Positions 5,321 through 5,574 of a stretch of DNA of 5,574 nt are shown one piece after another. Positions within the stretch are counted from its first letter, which is position 1; each line of letters opens with the position of its first letter. Both the position numbers and the translations under genes were made by a program. The DNA lies in NCBI GenBank assembly GCA_051984675.1, contig JBPYFK010000026.1, positions 1 through 5,574 on the forward strand, in the 5' to 3' direction. Source of the stretch: JBPYFK01 sp051984675. Lineage in GTDB: Bacteria; Actinomycetota; Actinomycetes; Mycobacteriales; Pseudonocardiaceae. Below the pieces are notes generated by a model that was not told where the DNA came from, ran no database searches, and saw only the letters and a list, made by a program, of their open reading frames with translations.

Positions 5321-5574
5321 CTACTCCCTGCGTGGGCCGGGGCGCGTGGTGGCCTGCAGCGTCTGCGCCTCAGCGTCCAGGGATGCTGCCGACACCGCCG
5401 CGAGGTCGCTGCGCGCGGTGATGGCGGCGAGGTCGTAGGCGCTTTCAGCGTGCTCGGCCTCGTCGATCCCGTCGACCTCGTCAGCCTCCTTGGCCCGGAA
5501 GCCGATGGTGAACTTCAGCAGCAGGCCCAGGATCAAGGTCACGACCAGCGAGTAGCCGAGCACCGAGCCGGCGG
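5321..5574 (-). CDS. amt: Amt-family ammonium transporter, C-terminal part
   Basis: The last ~84 codons of a minus-strand gene are visible; the start lies beyond the right edge. The frame begins inside the final membrane helix (GYSLVVTLILGLLLKFTIGF) and continues into a cytoplasmic tail with an acidic DEVDGIDEAEH segment followed by ESAYDL. This is the conserved C-terminal signature of AmtB/Amt channels, usually DExxGLDxxEHGExAY, where the tail governs channel gating and meets the PII protein GlnK. Ala replaces the usual Gly in EHGE. The tail then continues about 37 residues as an Ala-rich stretch to TAG at 5321-5323, longer than in minimal Amt proteins. Amt moves ammonium or ammonia across the inner membrane for nitrogen assimilation. 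In many actinobacteria glnB and glnD follow in the same operon. Here a hairpin follows and no PII gene is seen, so this looks like a stand-alone amt or the end of its unit. Confidence 0.88.
   Translation of the reverse strand, partial: AGSVLGYSLVVTLILGLLLKFTIGFRAKEADEVDGIDEAEHAESAYDLAAITARSDLAAVSAASLDAEAQTLQATTRPGPRRE

Noticed and set aside
1..5574. CRISPR arrays, tRNA or rRNA genes, attachment sites, known riboswitches.
   Set aside because: No regularly spaced repeats, tRNA-like TPsiC or anticodon arms, or known riboswitch cores were seen on reading both strands.

Overview
The base composition, the use of GTG and TTG starts and the protein families present all suggest a high-GC actinobacterium, most likely a mycolate- or Pseudonocardiaceae-type genome. 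The strongest lineage clue is a CobW_C protein with a lost P-loop, a type I associate with mycobacteria and their relatives (M. tuberculosis Rv0106 / Mrf). No species can be named from the sequence alone.

Layout, left to right. (1) Bases 1-117, minus strand: the N-terminus of a large ATPase-type transcriptional regulator (AfsR/LuxR kind), cut by the window edge just after its Walker A motif. (2) 118-272: an intergenic stretch with small inverted repeats. (3) 273-566, plus strand: the last ~95 residues of a DDE integrase/transposase, with no catalytic front half, so a dead insertion-sequence remnant. (4) 626-1413 and 1481-2160, minus strand: a methyltransferase gene followed by a HAD-hydrolase gene. 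Each is recognisable over its full length, and each is broken by an apparent single-base loss. (5) 2161-2495: a gene-free stretch with a probable terminator hairpin. (6) 2496-3773, minus strand: the intact 425-residue Mrf-like CobW_C protein. (7) 3963-4883, minus strand: an exported or membrane-anchored serine hydrolase with the beta-lactamase/penicillin-binding fold. (8) 4922-5068, minus strand: a 48-residue GTG-started exported or membrane peptide with a near-ideal ribosome binding site. (9) 5251-5295: a strong hairpin that ends the transcript of (10), the C-terminal end of an Amt ammonium transporter, 5321-5574, which runs off the right edge.

All genes except the transposase remnant are on the minus strand, so transcription runs from amt on the right towards the regulator on the left. 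Likely units are amt alone as seen here, ending at its hairpin; small peptide plus serine hydrolase (38-base gap); Mrf-like gene (189 bases further on, own strong ribosome binding site); and methyltransferase plus HAD hydrolase (67-base gap). The unit nearest the transposase remnant carries both frameshifts, while the genes further right are intact. This fits a decaying accessory edge beside a more conserved block, although sequencing error remains possible.

I do not see a clear new multi-gene system. The points most worth checking are the uncharacterised 48-residue peptide paired with a serine hydrolase lacking an obvious general base, the Mrf-like gene apart from the usual zinc-independent ribosomal protein genes, and the twin frameshifts.
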